64,000 bases of DNA from Diadema setosum (GCA_033980235.1 CM067064.1:6810501-6874500), one strand, 5' to 3'. Numbered from the stretch's first letter, positions 32,000-44,624 are shown. The notes: generated by a model not told the origin, from the letters alone. Numbers and translations: made by a program.

Positions 32000-34900
32000 G
32001 GAGCAACCACCATCTGTCTATTTCTTTGTTAATCAATTGATCGGGCAATGTTTATCAACATCGAGTTTGTTTGTTTGTTTGTTTGTTTTTCTGGGACGAA
32101 ATAATTTAGGCTTTCAAAATTTCCAGAAAATCGCTTGATTTGGTAATAACTGCATATCAATCATGTTATTTCATTGCTTGACCTTAGTCACAATGAGTTC
32201 GTGTTTATTCACGGCATTCTGGTCTTGCTGGATGGACCATTCTTTCTCGTCATCGTGGTTGTGTAATTATCATGACAATGTGTTCAACCCGTATGTTTCA
32301 ACATCGTTCACGATAAAAGATATCCCGCCTTTAGCTTTTGCAGGCCCAGCCATGAGCCACCGCTGCCGCTGCCACGATGAGTTTACCAGCGTTTTTTGTC
32401 GTCCATACGGTACATTTTCGACGTACAATCAATCATACTCTGATTCTCAGTTTGTTTGTTCTCAAATTACAATCAATTTTTATAACAATGGCAACCGACA
32501 AGATTTTTAGAATGCTTTGATTTCGTCGACATAGTCTTTATGAGCATTCCGATTTTCATGGTTGAAAAGTCACAGCTGTACTAATCGTATAGATCGGTAG
32601 GGATACTTGATATAGGGTATATCTAAAAACTTATATCACATTCGTTTGCTAAAATAGAATATGGCAGGGTACGTTTTTGGCTGGCTAATTAGATCCCACA
32701 AAGGAGAAAGGGAAAATTCAAAATGATAGGGCGTTTTATATGAATTACTTTATTTAGTTATGTTCCGTGCGATATTGCAAATCGTGTTCATTTTATTGTC
32801 AAAAAGGAAAAAAATCACATAAGTGATGTTCAAAAACTCAAAAATAATAGTACAATAATGATAAAAGTACAAATGTGGGGAAACAGATATCATATTACAT
32901 AAAATCTAAACCCCACAACAACAAAAAAGAATCAGAGTGTTGGCACATAAAGAGAGAAAGATAGAGAGGGGGAGACTCAGTATAGTGACAATGATGCACA
33001 TGCTATATCATTGATATTGTCTGGATGGTAATTCATCACGACTACCTTGCGAGTTTATCACATAATAAACGAAAACAAATAAAGAACACGATTTGTGCAA
33101 TGTTTACAGTGAACGTGATATAACCTCCGCACGTTTTATATACAGCTACGCACAGGACACTAATCATAAAAAGGGGGAATTCATCTTAGTATTTGATTAC
33201 TGGTATTCCATTATTGATTCAGAGCAGTATAATGCACACCAGCAATTACGCGCATGGACGCAAATATATATAAAAATACACATGCATGCCCGTATCATTG
33301 TCAATGTTGCAAATCAGCTGTATATGTAAGATTTATATGCATGAGTATATATACATAGTTCGTAAAAAACACAGGCAAACAAAAACAAAATATAACCAAA
33401 GAAGAAAAAAAGTTAATCATATATCAAGCCAATGTCAAGCAATAAATTTTCGCATGTATTTATGCTCTCTGAGTGATGTGTGTCGCCTGTCGACTCGCAC
33501 AAAGTGAGTGCATGTGAGAGAGAATTGAGTTGACACACTGTGCTGGTAGGCAAGATATTTCAATCTCTATCACTCTCGCCTTCTTTCTGCACCCACCACG
33601 CCCCTCCCCCATTTCCTCCTTACTTCTGCTACCAAATACCCAGAAGCACGGAGCATCATAAGGGGTTTGCACTTTACTATACAACGGTACATATTATCAG
33701 TCAGTGATACACATGCTTCAATGCTTTGGCGTGTCCTTCGCTAATTTTCTTCATCGCAAGCGAACGAGACAATTTCTGTTTCAGTTTTCAGTTTCTTTTG
33801 GCGGTAATTTGCCTAGATTCCTGTTTTGTTTTGTTTTAATTTGTTTCCGAGAAGATCAGAAATTTCTCACATCGTTGAGATTGATATGAAACGCAACGGC
33901 GTATCCGTAAAGAAGCGGAAATAATAATTGAGACGTTTGAGCTTCGTCCCTTGAATGTTACGCGAGTTTCCTGTGAACGGAAGAGCGCCACATCCCAAAT
34001 TCTCCGACTGGTTCGTGAAAACTCAAGCAATGATCACAATATTGCTTGAATCGAAGGTAAGAATATCACCTGTTTCTTTCCTTGGTCCTTCAGCTATACG
34101 TTAATCAAAATTCACAATAATCGAATTCCACTTTTCGTGACTTCAGAAATTAGAGTTTTAACTTTTCAACTCATATCATAGATTTTTTCTATCGTCTTTC
34201 AAGCTTAATAAAACAGAGAAAATATTACTTTGATATGTCTGACACCCCACTAAGAAAGAAGAAACAGATAAAATTCAACCCGCAATGTGGGGGGGGGGGG
34301 GTGACATATAAATCATCATTCAAATTCAGTAGTATGTGCCTGAAACTTTATGTCAGAAATTGATAATGAAAGAAACATAACCATATCATCATCAAGTCTA
34401 AAATATGTGGGCTGATGGTCAGTATTAATTGTCTAGAAATTACGGTTCTCTGAGAACAATGATGTCATGTGTAATAATATTAATTCTGAGTTTCTTTTTT
34501 ATCCCATTCTTTGATACCAAAGAGAATGGTTTAAAGAATGGGATCTCTATGAGCTACAATAACCCACAAAGAATAGAGCTACACCTGTAATTATAGACTT
34601 TCATATGCATATCTAAAGTTACAATTATTTAGCTTGCATACCTTGTCAGAGTACAAATAAAGAGCGAGTTCGTATATGTCTCTTATCTAAACTCTTATAC
34701 GCAAGATCGTCCATGGGTCTAACCCCTAACTTAACGAAGGTTCTGATGCATATAGCCAGCCCGGAGAGGACAATAAAAATGGAACCGCACAAAGGGTAGT
34801 AATAACAATGTTGAATCGTTATTATGCTTGTGGATTTACTCACGACAACTTTCCTCGTACATAATCTGCGTTGGTTATCATTCGTTTCTTTTTATTTTAT

Positions 34901-36120
34901 TTCCAACACATTATGACCACAACATTTGAATACACATATAGCGATACAACAATGCAATGGAAAACAAACTATGAACAGTGATACAATTTTGTAAATGTCA
35001 AGACGAGTAAAGAAAAAAAAAATGCAGTGAAATTGCAATATATGATAGCATTTAGAAGAATCCAATCGATTATTGCCTTCAAAACGTTCTCTCGAGTACG
35101 ACCATTGCTGGATGGCTACTGAGAACAGAATTCAGTCTTCAAACTGGTGGTGTCATCACCGATTTAAATCATATCATACTCTGTCCTGATGATACCAGTC
35201 TTTATTCTGTGAATTTAGTGTTGCTTTCACAGGAGGAGATGCTAGAAAACCAGGCAATGTCTTTCGATGTCCCGCGCTGACCGATAGCAAAACATAGGGA
35301 AAGGAAGAAAGACACACAAACGGACAAAAAGTACCTTCACATGTTAGCCGTCACATTAATCATATTTACTCGGGCTTACCATAGGACACACACTCGTATG
35401 GCAGGAGAAAATACAGGCTTCGCCCATCATTTTTAGCTTTCAAGTTATTGATTTGCTAACCACTTCAGCCAACCGGATGGCTGCACGGTCTCAACAATAT
35501 CTAATCATCACAAAGGGCATCAACAATACACCATCGTTACGAAAAAGAACTGGGTTCTAACTGGTCCCAATAGGCCTACAGTCAGGTCCGCCAGGCGTTT
35601 AAAGGAGCATGCATTTATTTTAATCATTCATTCTTCCAACAATTGCTTGCACTCTCAAAACTTTCGCATAAAAAAAATTAATGAATATTCTACGTATTTT
35701 CTTTTTAAGTAAAAAGAACCTCCTTTATGCAACACACCAGGAGGGAAAGAACAAAAGCTACCGGCAGATAGATATTGAAAGCCATCTCTGAAGGTTATGA
35801 CCTGTCTATTGCATATGAGACAAATCAGTCACATTGTAATATGTGAAAGCAACATGGGTGTATGGGTGTTTAGTACAACGTACATAAAAGTCCAGGCTCC
35901 TGAACGGCTAACTCCGGAAAAGATTTCTGCTCGATTCGACAGTCCTTGGACAAATATGTTAACAATCATCATCAATACCCCTCTTGATCCAATTTCACAA
36001 AATTAATAACCTGGCAGTGATGACGTAATAATGACTGCAGGACACTGCGGAAGAGTTGCGCAATATTTAGGAGGTAACCCTGAGTTGAGAAGACGTGATT
36101 GCTCATTAATGTTTTATCGT
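32000..36120. other. Intergenic region left of the bHLH gene, nothing recognised
   Basis: AT-rich, with short open frames lacking coding character. I could not support any gene, RNA or large transposon here. A G11 run lies near 34290. Regulatory DNA for the bHLH gene could lie here, but no motif was identified. Confidence 0.45.
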
Positions 36121-36129
36121 CGGTCATTT

Positions 36130-36182
36130 ATTAGTAGTAGTATTGTCAGCATTATCATTGTTACTATAACTACTATAATCGT

Positions 36183-36233
<51 letters not shown>

Positions 36234-36385
36234 TTACTACTACTATTACTACTGCTACTACTACTGCTGCTGCTATCACTACTACCACATCTACTTCTAC
36301 TACTACTGCTGCTGCTACTATTACTACTACTATTACTACTCATACTGCTACTACTACTGCTGCTACTACATACACTACTACTTGT
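36130..36385. repeat. (TAC)n compound microsatellite
   Basis: A pure TAC stretch at about 36183-36233 continues as mixed TAC, TGC and TAT triplets for about 250 bp. It reads as poly-Tyr in one frame and lies 480-740 bp upstream of the bHLH start. Confidence 0.95.
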
Positions 36386-36480
36386 ATCATCATCATTATC
36401 ATTATAATATATTTCACATTATTTTATAGCAGTAGTTGTAAGAGCAGTTATAGTAACAGAAATTACACATTGATTTACAG

Positions 36481-36653
36481 TGCATTTTATTTTATTTTAT
36501 TTTATTTTATCTTATCTTATCTTATTTTATCTTATCTTATCTTATCTTATCTTATCTTATCTTATCTTACCTTATCTTATCTTATCTTATCTTATCTTAT
36601 CTTATCTTATCTTATCTTATCTTATCTTATCTTATTTTATTTTATTTTATTTA
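36481..36653. repeat. (CTTAT)n pentanucleotide satellite
   Basis: About thirty CTTAT units are framed by TTTTA variants at both ends. It ends about 210 bp before the bHLH start codon. Confidence 0.95.
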
Positions 36654-36778
36654 TAGGCATTAATGGCCACTTATATTTCATGTTGATTGCAGACTTTTAC
36701 AAGCTGAGCCGGAGTCAGATGTTTGAGCGATGTCTAAAAACTTCTTCGGATGATTTTTATTTCATATGACACATATGC

Positions 36779-36796
36779 AAAAAAAAAAAAAAAAAA
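36779..36796. repeat. A18 run upstream of the bHLH start
   Basis: Homopolymer about 70 bp before the start codon, possibly in the 5'UTR or promoter. Confidence 0.9.
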
Positions 36797-36866
36797 GTCG
36801 CTTTACGAGGACAGTATACTGGATGAAAGGTGAAAAAGACATCAGTCCGACCAGGAAACAGTCGTT

Positions 36867-37691
36867 ATGGCTTTCGAAAGGGACGACGAATTCGACATTG
36901 CGGAGGAAGTTGCTAGAGGGTTGGCCCAGCGAAGCGGCGACAGTTCTTTACCGTGCGAAGTCGAAGTGGACGTCGGGGTGGAAAGGATGCTCGACTTTCA
37001 ATCACCATTTTGTGGCCCAGTTCCTAACGGGCCTTACCACAATTACGTAGCGAGCAACGGCTTCGAAAACGCGCAGCCGACACCATTTCCAACGTCGCCG
37101 TCGATGACCTCACCGGTACTGACGCATCCATACCAGTACGGTCACGGGATGATGAACGCGCCCAGGGCAAAGCGGAGTTCCGTGGGGAGAAAGCCGCCGA
37201 AGGGTCCTGATGGTATTCGCCGCTATAGCAGCCGCCGAGCCACTGTGGAGAGACGCGATCGGATAAACTCGCGGGAACGAGACCGGATGCACCAGCTCTG
37301 TGACGCCTTCGAGCGGCTGCGACAAGTACTTCCTTTTAAGCGACCAAAACAAGGGGCGCACAGGCAGAAACTCAGCAAAATTAGCACTCTGCTATTGGCG
37401 CAGAACTACATTCGAGCCCTGGAAGAGATGCTGGAGCAACCGCCCGATCAAGACGTCTCCGCTGTAAGCACCACTTGCGGCGGTTTCCCGGCGTCGTCAA
37501 CGTCGTCTACCGCTCACTTCGATCTCCGCGACCCTTCTGGACACTTCCCCTCGGAGTACTACCCTTGCGAAGAGGTGAACGGTTACGAAAGACGTTTCGG
37601 TAGTCAAAACGGATACGGCGCCGAGCACGGATTCGGCGAGTGTCCGCAGGAGTTCTATCGAGTTAATTCTGCGCAATATCACTACCTATAA
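36867..37691 (+). CDS. Olig-like bHLH transcription factor, intronless
   Basis: A single open frame of 274 residues. The bHLH domain is at about 128-189: basic region RRDRINSRERDRM (129-141), helix 1 HQLCDAFERLRQVLP (142-156), loop FKRPKQGAHRQ (157-167) and helix 2 KLSKISTLLLAQNYIRALEE (168-187). INSRERxRMHxL and KLSKIxTLLLAxNYI are hallmarks of the Olig/bHLHe22 branch of group A factors, nuclear E-box-binding regulators of neural fate. The loop looks about three residues longer than in Olig proteins as I remember them. Outside the domain there is an acidic N-terminus, a Pro/Ser/Thr-rich middle (70-88), and a C-terminus rich in Tyr, Gly and Glu. The ATG at 36867 is the first in frame and has G at +4. 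GC content is well above that of the flanks. Olig genes are intronless in vertebrates too. Exact orthology (Olig versus an orphan class) is open. Confidence 0.9.
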   Translation: MAFERDDEFDIAEEVARGLAQRSGDSSLPCEVEVDVGVERMLDFQSPFCGPVPNGPYHNYVASNGFENAQPTPFPTSPSMTSPVLTHPYQYGHGMMNAPRAKRSSVGRKPPKGPDGIRRYSSRRATVERRDRINSRERDRMHQLCDAFERLRQVLPFKRPKQGAHRQKLSKISTLLLAQNYIRALEEMLEQPPDQDVSAVSTTCGGFPASSTSSTAHFDLRDPSGHFPSEYYPCEEVNGYERRFGSQNGYGAEHGFGECPQEFYRVNSAQYHYL

Positions 37692-37910
37692 TCTGGTTTA
37701 GATTCCTCGCTGGACAATGACATAGGAAATGATGTGAGATTGGAGAAGGAAAAGAAGGAGATGATGAGATAAAAGAAACTTGTCAAACCTTTTCCTGCTC
37801 ATCTCTCGAGCTGAAAGATCTTCAAAGTGGTTCCGCTTGCACTGATTCAGAACTCATGCACCGCTCCCTAGTCAAGTTGCTTAATGTCAAATTTTGAGAC
37901 TGCTGTTACA

Positions 37911-38028
37911 GGGCCCCGTTTTATCAAAAGATATAATCGATTATAAATTTCCTTACCACACAGGCTGCCATAGACATACGATAGAAATCAACAATATAAT
38001 AAATTATAATACTTCACAAAACAGGGCT
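37911..38028. mobile_element. Possible small MITE (GGGCCCCGTTTTAT ends) in the bHLH 3' flank
   Basis: Left GGGCCCCGTTTTATCAAA and right TTCACAAAACAGGGCTC are imperfect inverted repeats, with AT-rich inner arms (ATTATAAATTT/AAATTATAAT). It is similar in style to the elements at 12487 and 41948. It begins 220 bp after the stop codon and may lie in the 3'UTR. Confidence 0.5.
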
Positions 38029-38777
38029 CAGGGTGGATAAAAGCACCGAATTCGGAGAGATGATTCCTTGGGGATATACTCATTGATTTTAAAGTAGGGG
38101 TCCTATGATACTTTTCATTTTTGTTTCTTTATGGTTTAAAATACTGAATTTCGCTGTTTGTGATATAGATAATGCTGTATTTGTATACCCGAGGGAGCAT
38201 GATAACAGAAAAAAGAGGCTACGGTCTGTAGTTAATATATTGAACTGATTCACTGAAATGAATCCAGTTTGAAATACTATGATCAACATTAAAGCATTTA
38301 ATACCTAGAGGTAGTTAAATCAGTTACCAATTTATGAAAAGAAAACGCTGTAAATGTGTAAAAGTGTGACGTATTCACCACTTAAGAGTTGCATAGACTT
38401 GCAGTTGAGAGTTACATTATAAGGGCAGAAGAACATGCTACTATCTTGAGCATGTACTGCCACTTCCAGAGAAAGAACTCACAAATGATGATGTAATTTC
38501 GTGGGCGTCATTGTTATCATGCTCTTAACAACCTTGAGGGGAAGATCTTCCAGCAAAGTTTGCTCTCCTCCATTGCTCTATGAGAAGTGACGAGTCGGCC
38601 TCTGCTGTTATGATCAAGATTATGATCAGAATTTCGTGTCAACAAGCCCGGACCAGTAATTAGGATTTTTATGAAGGAGGGGGGGGTTCAAAATTAAAAA
38701 AATATGGGCCTTTCTGTAAAAATGATATCATAAATATACCACTCCAAGACCCCATGGAAGGGGTGTTTTATTATATG

Positions 38778-38782
<5 letters not shown>

Positions 38783-38831
<49 letters not shown>
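38783..38831. repeat. (TA)n microsatellite
   Basis: About 24 uninterrupted TA units. Confidence 0.95.
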
Positions 38832-38838
<7 letters not shown>

Positions 38839-39084
38839 GTTTGATTTCATGTATGTAGCTTATCAGCCATGTTAATAGGCTGGTCGTTTTTGTGCCTATT
38901 AGCCATCATCATCTAATACCAACTTCAGCATCATCCTTCTTGGATTATTTTTGCATGAGATGTCATAACCATGCACGTCTTTCAGGTTGATCACTTCCTG
39001 GTAATGAATATGAAGGAGTGCAAGTGACGTCAGTCGAGTTCATGGAAGAAATGAAAGAAATGTTTTCATGGGGGTGCGAGACTC

Positions 39085-39175
39085 TGTTCAATATTTTGGG
39101 AACATACAAGTGGAGGGAGCGTGTAGGAGGGAAGTATTCCCCTCTTAAGCGAGGGAACTTTTGCATTTCTTTTTT
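39085..39175 (-). repeat. Diverged single copy related to the 274-bp satellite
   Basis: GGAGGGAGCGTGTAGGAGGG, then TATTCCCCTCTTAAGCGAGG and AACTTTTGCATTT follow the order of the satellite's GC-rich half read on the opposite strand. The similarity is partial and the boundaries are guesses. Confidence 0.4.
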
Positions 39176-40929
39176 AGTAAAATTTTTCTTAAAAATTGTA
39201 ATAGAATCTGAATTCTTATTCATACTAATCAACTTATCATGTGATTAAAAAATATAGCTACCAAAGAGAAGAAAAAGAATAAATTCTGTAAGTGTTGATT
39301 GATTTCCTTATGTACCAGTACTGATTAAATTATTGGAAAACCTAACATCTTAGTCTATAAAGAGAAAGGGGATCAGAAAAGCCTTTTCTCCAAGCTGCAT
39401 GCGTAGGGCCATCATGGTCGAGTATGAGTCATATTGGCCCTTATCTTGTTCAGTCATGCACTCGCAGGCAAGACTCAACCATGCACCCCGACGAAAGAGG
39501 GAGGGGGGGGGGGAAGGGTCAACCTATCCCGGCGATTAATTTTTGTATTGATGGATTTGAATTTTGTAAAATTAAATAGATTAAAAATGTTCTATTGCAA
39601 TTGAAGCTTTGGAAAGAAGTTTTGCCCTTTATTTTCTTTTCTTTGTTATTCGAGCGAACCCAGCTCGTCAGAGGGGGTGGGTTGGGTTCATTCAGCCCCC
39701 TCCCCACTTACTTGTCTGGAATGTATAGTTATGTTTACGCTTACAGCTTGATTATAGGAGATGAATATTTTCTTTCAGTGTCAGAGAGTGAAGAAAATCA
39801 TTTTTTTTTTAACATTTTATTACAATGATGTCCAAATTAAGGTTCTATTGAGCAAAACCAAAAATTTAGAAAAACAAAACAAAACATTGTAGTCACATTA
39901 TCCACAATAAGTATGACCTGAAAAGTGTGGGGGTGGGGTGTCATAAGCGTTGGCCATGTTTAGATGTAATATCTTTTGAGCTTTTCGTTAAAAACATGAA
40001 TGTTATTTAATAGTGCTCAAGGAAGTAGGACGCCAAATTTGATGCTTTTATCCACCTTATAACACTAATTTCTCTATGCTTCCTGGCTATCTGTTGTTCG
40101 TTTGGCGATAATACGAGGAAAGAGCACATCGATCAATGTCAGTGCAACAACGCAACACAAACTTTCGTCTCACCTCCCTGGAGTAATCCTATTGCTTTGA
40201 TTCGTTTCATCTGCAATGACCACCGTGAGAAATTAACACCATTGAGCGGGTGTGCAAAAAAAAAGAAGAAAACAAAACATATCGTGCTACGTTATTACCT
40301 AGCTATCTTTGCAATCAGCATAAACACTAACCTTTTTTTTTTTTGCATTTTATTGAGCGGTCTATTAAACTTTACGTTTCACTTGTGTTCTTAAGCTTAT
40401 CCCACATGTACTAAATCGTTATGGATTTGCAATGTCCCATGACCCAAGTTTATGTATTACTTTTTGTCTTCGACCGATTTTTTTAACATCATGTGCCTTT
40501 TTATGTTTCTTCTTTACATTTGGAGTATTCCTCTTCCTCTGATACAACAGATTTAGATTAAAACAACAACATATTTTGGTCCTTATCGGCGTTGTCGTTT
40601 GTGCTTGATTATGTTGTGCATCGCAAACAACATTTTTCTTTTATTTTTTTATTTTTTAGTTGAAATATGTCATCATAATTCTGACTGTTCGTGCCAATGC
40701 TGCTACTTATGATGATTGTTATTGACTAGTTGACAGGGCAGTGTAAAGTAAACTAGGTAACAGCCACACGTATCATCACCACCCGAATATATCAGCCGGT
40801 TCTCCCATGTTTGACTACTTCATCGGGGCTTCCCCTTCTGACTCTTCATTGTGAAAAGTGACGTGGGTTGTTTTACCTGTATATAGTCTGAGTCTCATAT
40901 ACACAATACATGGAACAGAAAGACTTGAC

Positions 40930-41046
40930 AATGTGGATTAAGTGCCTTGCAAATGGGCACTTCCGTTTAACTGCCTGGTTGATGAGACTCGAACCTATAG
41001 CCTGTATGGAAGCCCTGGGTCGAATAGCCACTCAGCCACGAAACTC
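40930..41046 (-). mobile_element. tRNA-derived SINE fragment
   Basis: On minus, CGTGGCTGAGTGGCTATTCG resembles a tRNA-Ser/Leu box A, and GGTTCGAGTCTC a box B. Next comes AAGTGCCCATTTGCAAGGCA, a common SINE body segment. No tail is seen. Confidence 0.5.
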
Positions 41047-41059
41047 GTTTAATGCAACA

Positions 41060-41140
41060 ATAATGTTCAGAGGTGATAACAATGATTATGGTGATGATGA
41101 TGATAATGATGATGATGATGATGGTGATAATAACGATTAT
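41060..41140. repeat. (GAT)n-rich microsatellite
   Basis: Imperfect GAT/AAT triplets directly after the SINE fragment. Confidence 0.85.
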
Positions 41141-41462
41141 CATATATGACAAAAATAAGTACAACATTTTTATCATTAGCATTATTAATGTGATCAATTT
41201 CGTCATAATAATATTCATCTTTTCAGATACAAATTTATGATTACTGATCTGTAAAACCAGTATTAAATCAACTAATATTCTCCGTAATTCTTTGAGTAGA
41301 TAATCTCTTCTGTCTTGTTTATCTAATAAGATAGCTTGAATTTTCGTAATCCAAATTCACAACACACAGTCATCCATAACCACACTCATAAACTTTTCTT
41401 CCAATATTTAATTCACTTCCATTAAAACATGATAAAAAAGCAATAAACATACATTCTCTTCA

Positions 41463-41465
<3 letters not shown>

Positions 41466-41494
<29 letters not shown>
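41466..41494. repeat. (CA)n microsatellite
   Basis: Fourteen CA units. Confidence 0.95.
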
Positions 41495-41947
41495 CATACG
41501 CACACACAGACTCAATCAGACAGGCTAATATTCGGTAAATACTTCTGCAGTATCAGTCCCGTAATCACAATATATGTGAAGAATCTTTTTATGCCTTTCT
41601 TTAAACTGCTTACTTATATAATCACTTCGTCTCGACACGGATTTTCATTTTCACCCACTGTGAATACACACAAGGCTCATCATACATTGTCACACTAAGT
41701 ATGAGGGAGAGAACTGTAAACTTCAAACAACACATATAAAGATATCAAATAGAAATATAAAATTTCGTTTCGAGGACATTATATTCTAACGATTTATTCA
41801 TGATATAAATGATAATGCAAAAGTACTAAGACGACGTCTTTGATGACGCCCTGAAGACTTTTCTGGGTTTTTTTATGCGTTATATCCGGACAAAATAAAA
41901 AGACGATTATACATTGGAAAATTAGATAATGAGTTGTTCCAACAAAT

Positions 41948-42114
41948 CCGGCCCCCATTTCATAAAAGATGTTAGGATAGCTGCAACTCTTGCTGGAATA
42001 TCAACTTCCCATAGCGACAGTCAATCAGGAAGCTGGATTCTTGTCATTACCATAACAACTGTCATTTCAGCAAGATTTGTTATCATATCAACTTTTTATG
42101 AAATAGGACCCCGG
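41948..42114. mobile_element. MITE with CCGGCCCCCATTTCATAAAA ends
   Basis: The right end TTTTTATGAAATAGGACCCCGG mirrors the left in outline (CCGG...CC-ATTTCATAAAA), as do the inner GTTAGGATA/TATCATATCAAC parts. The arms are imperfect. The CATAAAA signature is shared with the element at 12487. Confidence 0.65.
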
Positions 42115-42294
42115 TCCCTATATGACTTGTATGCCTTGTAGTGGTAGGGTTTATATAAGGAATATCTTGTTCTGTGTTATGATAGTGATGATTATTGTTA
42201 TCATCCTGGAATTGAGAGTATACTACCAACTTTCATTACTGGGTTGAGAAAATTAATGTGGGTGAAAACATGCTGTCAAAGGGCGTAGGCAGTA

Positions 42295-42355
42295 GACAGA
42301 GTTCGAACTCGGATCTTCATTTTGAAAGTCAAGAATCTTATAAACTACACCTCAG
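42295..42355 (-). repeat. Possible tRNA-like SINE remnant
   Basis: On minus, a box A-like TGAGGTGTAGTTTATAAGAT and a box B-like GAGTTCGAACTC are spaced as in a tRNA. The stems are degraded. Confidence 0.35.
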
Positions 42356-43398
42356 TACCCTCACAGGATGATGGACAAAACATCACGTGACAGAATGACG
42401 TCATAGGTGGCTGTGAAAGCATGGGTAATATATTTTGGTTGCGCTTTCATGAGAATATTTCTACGGGGACATTGTGTTGACCAATAAGACAGTAAAGTCC
42501 TTTGTACAGGAGGAAAAAAGGGTCAGCACAAATTATTTTCTCTAGGAAGGTCTGTTGAACAGAATGATATAACTGTCCTAAAAACAAAAAAGAATTAATG
42601 AAAAGCAAGAAAAATAAATCTCTTATGAATGCAATGCGCACAAAATAAGTCATAATACATGAATTAAAAGGTGACATGACATTAAATTTGTTCCTGCGAC
42701 AATTGCTCCGGTCTTATTTTTTTCCCCCAAGGACTTGGGGTTAGAGTTTTGATAGGGATATAAATAGGTGCATGGTATAATGTGAAGATTAGGACTAGTG
42801 CTGGGTTTATGTTTGTGGTTAGAAATTATAGTTGGCTTATCGTGCAAAGATTTCATGAGAGCAATATTGTAGGAACAAATGTCAATGAGCGGAATACTAC
42901 AAAAGATAATTATTCCGGGAAATCTACACGTAAAATGGCGCCCTCTGTTGAGTTTGCTGCAGCAAACTCTCCTATCTCGAAAAGGGTGACGTCTGGGGAC
43001 TACATTGCAATGGCGCTGATACAAGCCGAGACTCTTTATTCTGTACAGTGGTATACTGTTGGAGCAACTGATTAAGATCGGTTCAATAGTCAATAATCAG
43101 TCAACAAACAAACTACATGTATAACTCTCTATAGGAGTGTTAATTTTACCATACTTCCCAGGCACTTAGTTTGGATTTGTTTTTTTAAATAAACACTTTT
43201 CTATTTTTGATGTGCTCACAAGGTTAGGATGAGAGACTGTAATAGAACTTGAGGAGTTGTTAATGCTATTAATTGAGTATGTCTTATACAACATTCAACG
43301 CCTTGTTTCTTTTCTTGACATTCTTATTCAGACTTGATTACCTCCGAATTGTTCAGTACAATGACAGGGGCAGTAGGATGTCGATGGAACGATGTTGA

Positions 43399-43871
43399 TT
43401 AAAGGAGACCTCCGGATGATTTTTCAGATTTTCTTTACATTTGAACAACGATAAATTACCTGTACTGAGTACAGAGTTTAAGAATCTATAGTGATTGGGA
43501 TGAGGAATAAGAATGTTTTCAAAATTTATAACAAATTACAATAAACAAGGATGATGACATGGCAGCCTCACCATATTAATGCATGAGTTGGGGCTCAAGG
43601 AAACAGAACAAAAGAAGAAGGTATGCATACATTCTTCACAGGTGAACATGTCAATCAAGCAGTATTGTAATGGAATTACACTGCTTCATTTCTGAAATAC
43701 GTGAGGCTCCTATGTCATCAAGACTGTTCAGTGTAATTTGTTTAAGATTTTTCAGAGTATTGGTTTCTCTGCTCAAAGACCACAATAAATTCCACAAATC
43801 TACACATGGATCTGTCGATTTATGTACCACACAATGTGAAATTATGAAAATCGTCTGGAATGCCCCTTTAA
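43399..43871. mobile_element. 473-bp TTAA-flanked TIR element
   Basis: Left TTAAAGGAGACCTCCGGATG plus ATTTTTC is mirrored by GAAAATCGTCTGGAATGCCC plus CTTTAA. TTAA at both ends and TTAAAGG starts are shared with the 31144-31990 element. The inner sequence is unrelated and non-coding. Confidence 0.65.
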
Positions 43872-44358
43872 CATGAGGTATACCTCATCTTAATCAATGT
43901 CGTCCCAGCGACGAAACATTTTGATATGGGGTGAAGGTGACAAAGTTGTTTGTTTAATAGATACTTTATTTTCTGCAAATCATAAAATCAATCAGCAAAT
44001 CAATATACATAAGATACATAATCATGAACATGTGGGAAATATACAAAGTAAATTCAAAACAGGGTCGTTTGACTTGCATACACAAAGATATAAAAGGAAA
44101 TTAATGATATAATATACTGTATGCATGTCTATGCAGCGGGGATTACAACAATAATTGTAGTTAAGAAGCAATTATGCAGAGGGCCGCCATTGTAAGCATA
44201 ACTTGAAAAGATGGCCGGCCCGAGTTTTGCCATTGACTTTTACCACTTCCTCAACATCTTAAAGCTCACAGTGATTCAGTTGTTTTTCTTAGCTGTTTTT
44301 CTTTTTATTTAACCTGGCCAAGCGTTGTTAAGACCTCATGTCCATGGTCGGTTGATTA

Positions 44359-44511
44359 TTAGCGAACTTTAGATCTGCGACGCGGACCGTCAGACGATGA
44401 TTGCGTTGACCGTTCTCCGCAAGTCTCTCCCTGCGTCGTGTTGTAAAGTTTCGCGAAGACGCAGCATGTACAAAATGATATAGCGCCCACAGCTATTATG
44501 TCGTTCGTCAT
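44359..44511 (-). CDS. Possible small single-pass membrane protein or 3' exon (hypothetical)
   Basis: A 50-residue frame starting MTNDIIAVGAISFCTCCVFA, with a hydrophobic cysteine-rich segment and a basic tail ending RRRSKVR. Composition looks more coding-like than the neighbourhood (even codon use, higher GC). The frame stays open further upstream into the tandem duplication at 44625. It could be a short protein, a terminal exon of the minus-strand gene at 46861-47481, or chance. No homologue is recognised. Confidence 0.25.
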   Translation of the reverse strand: MTNDIIAVGAISFCTCCVFAKLYNTTQGETCGERSTQSSSDGPRRRSKVR

Positions 44512-44624
44512 AATGGTATCAAGTAGCTCTCTGCGTGGCGAATTTGAGCGGACGCTAAAGTAATGATCCGGAACCGTCGTGAGTGAAAAATGTCGTGACG
44601 ACGCCAGATCGATTTTTGACAAGA

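Noticed and set aside
32163..32510. 115-residue frame with a plausible-looking sequence
   Set aside because: No recognisable domain, no splice context, base composition like the flanks, and many rare residue runs. Not supported as a gene.
36031..36769. Poly-Tyr and Leu-Ser-Tyr frames before the bHLH gene
   Set aside because: Products of (TAC)n and (CTTAT)n repeats.
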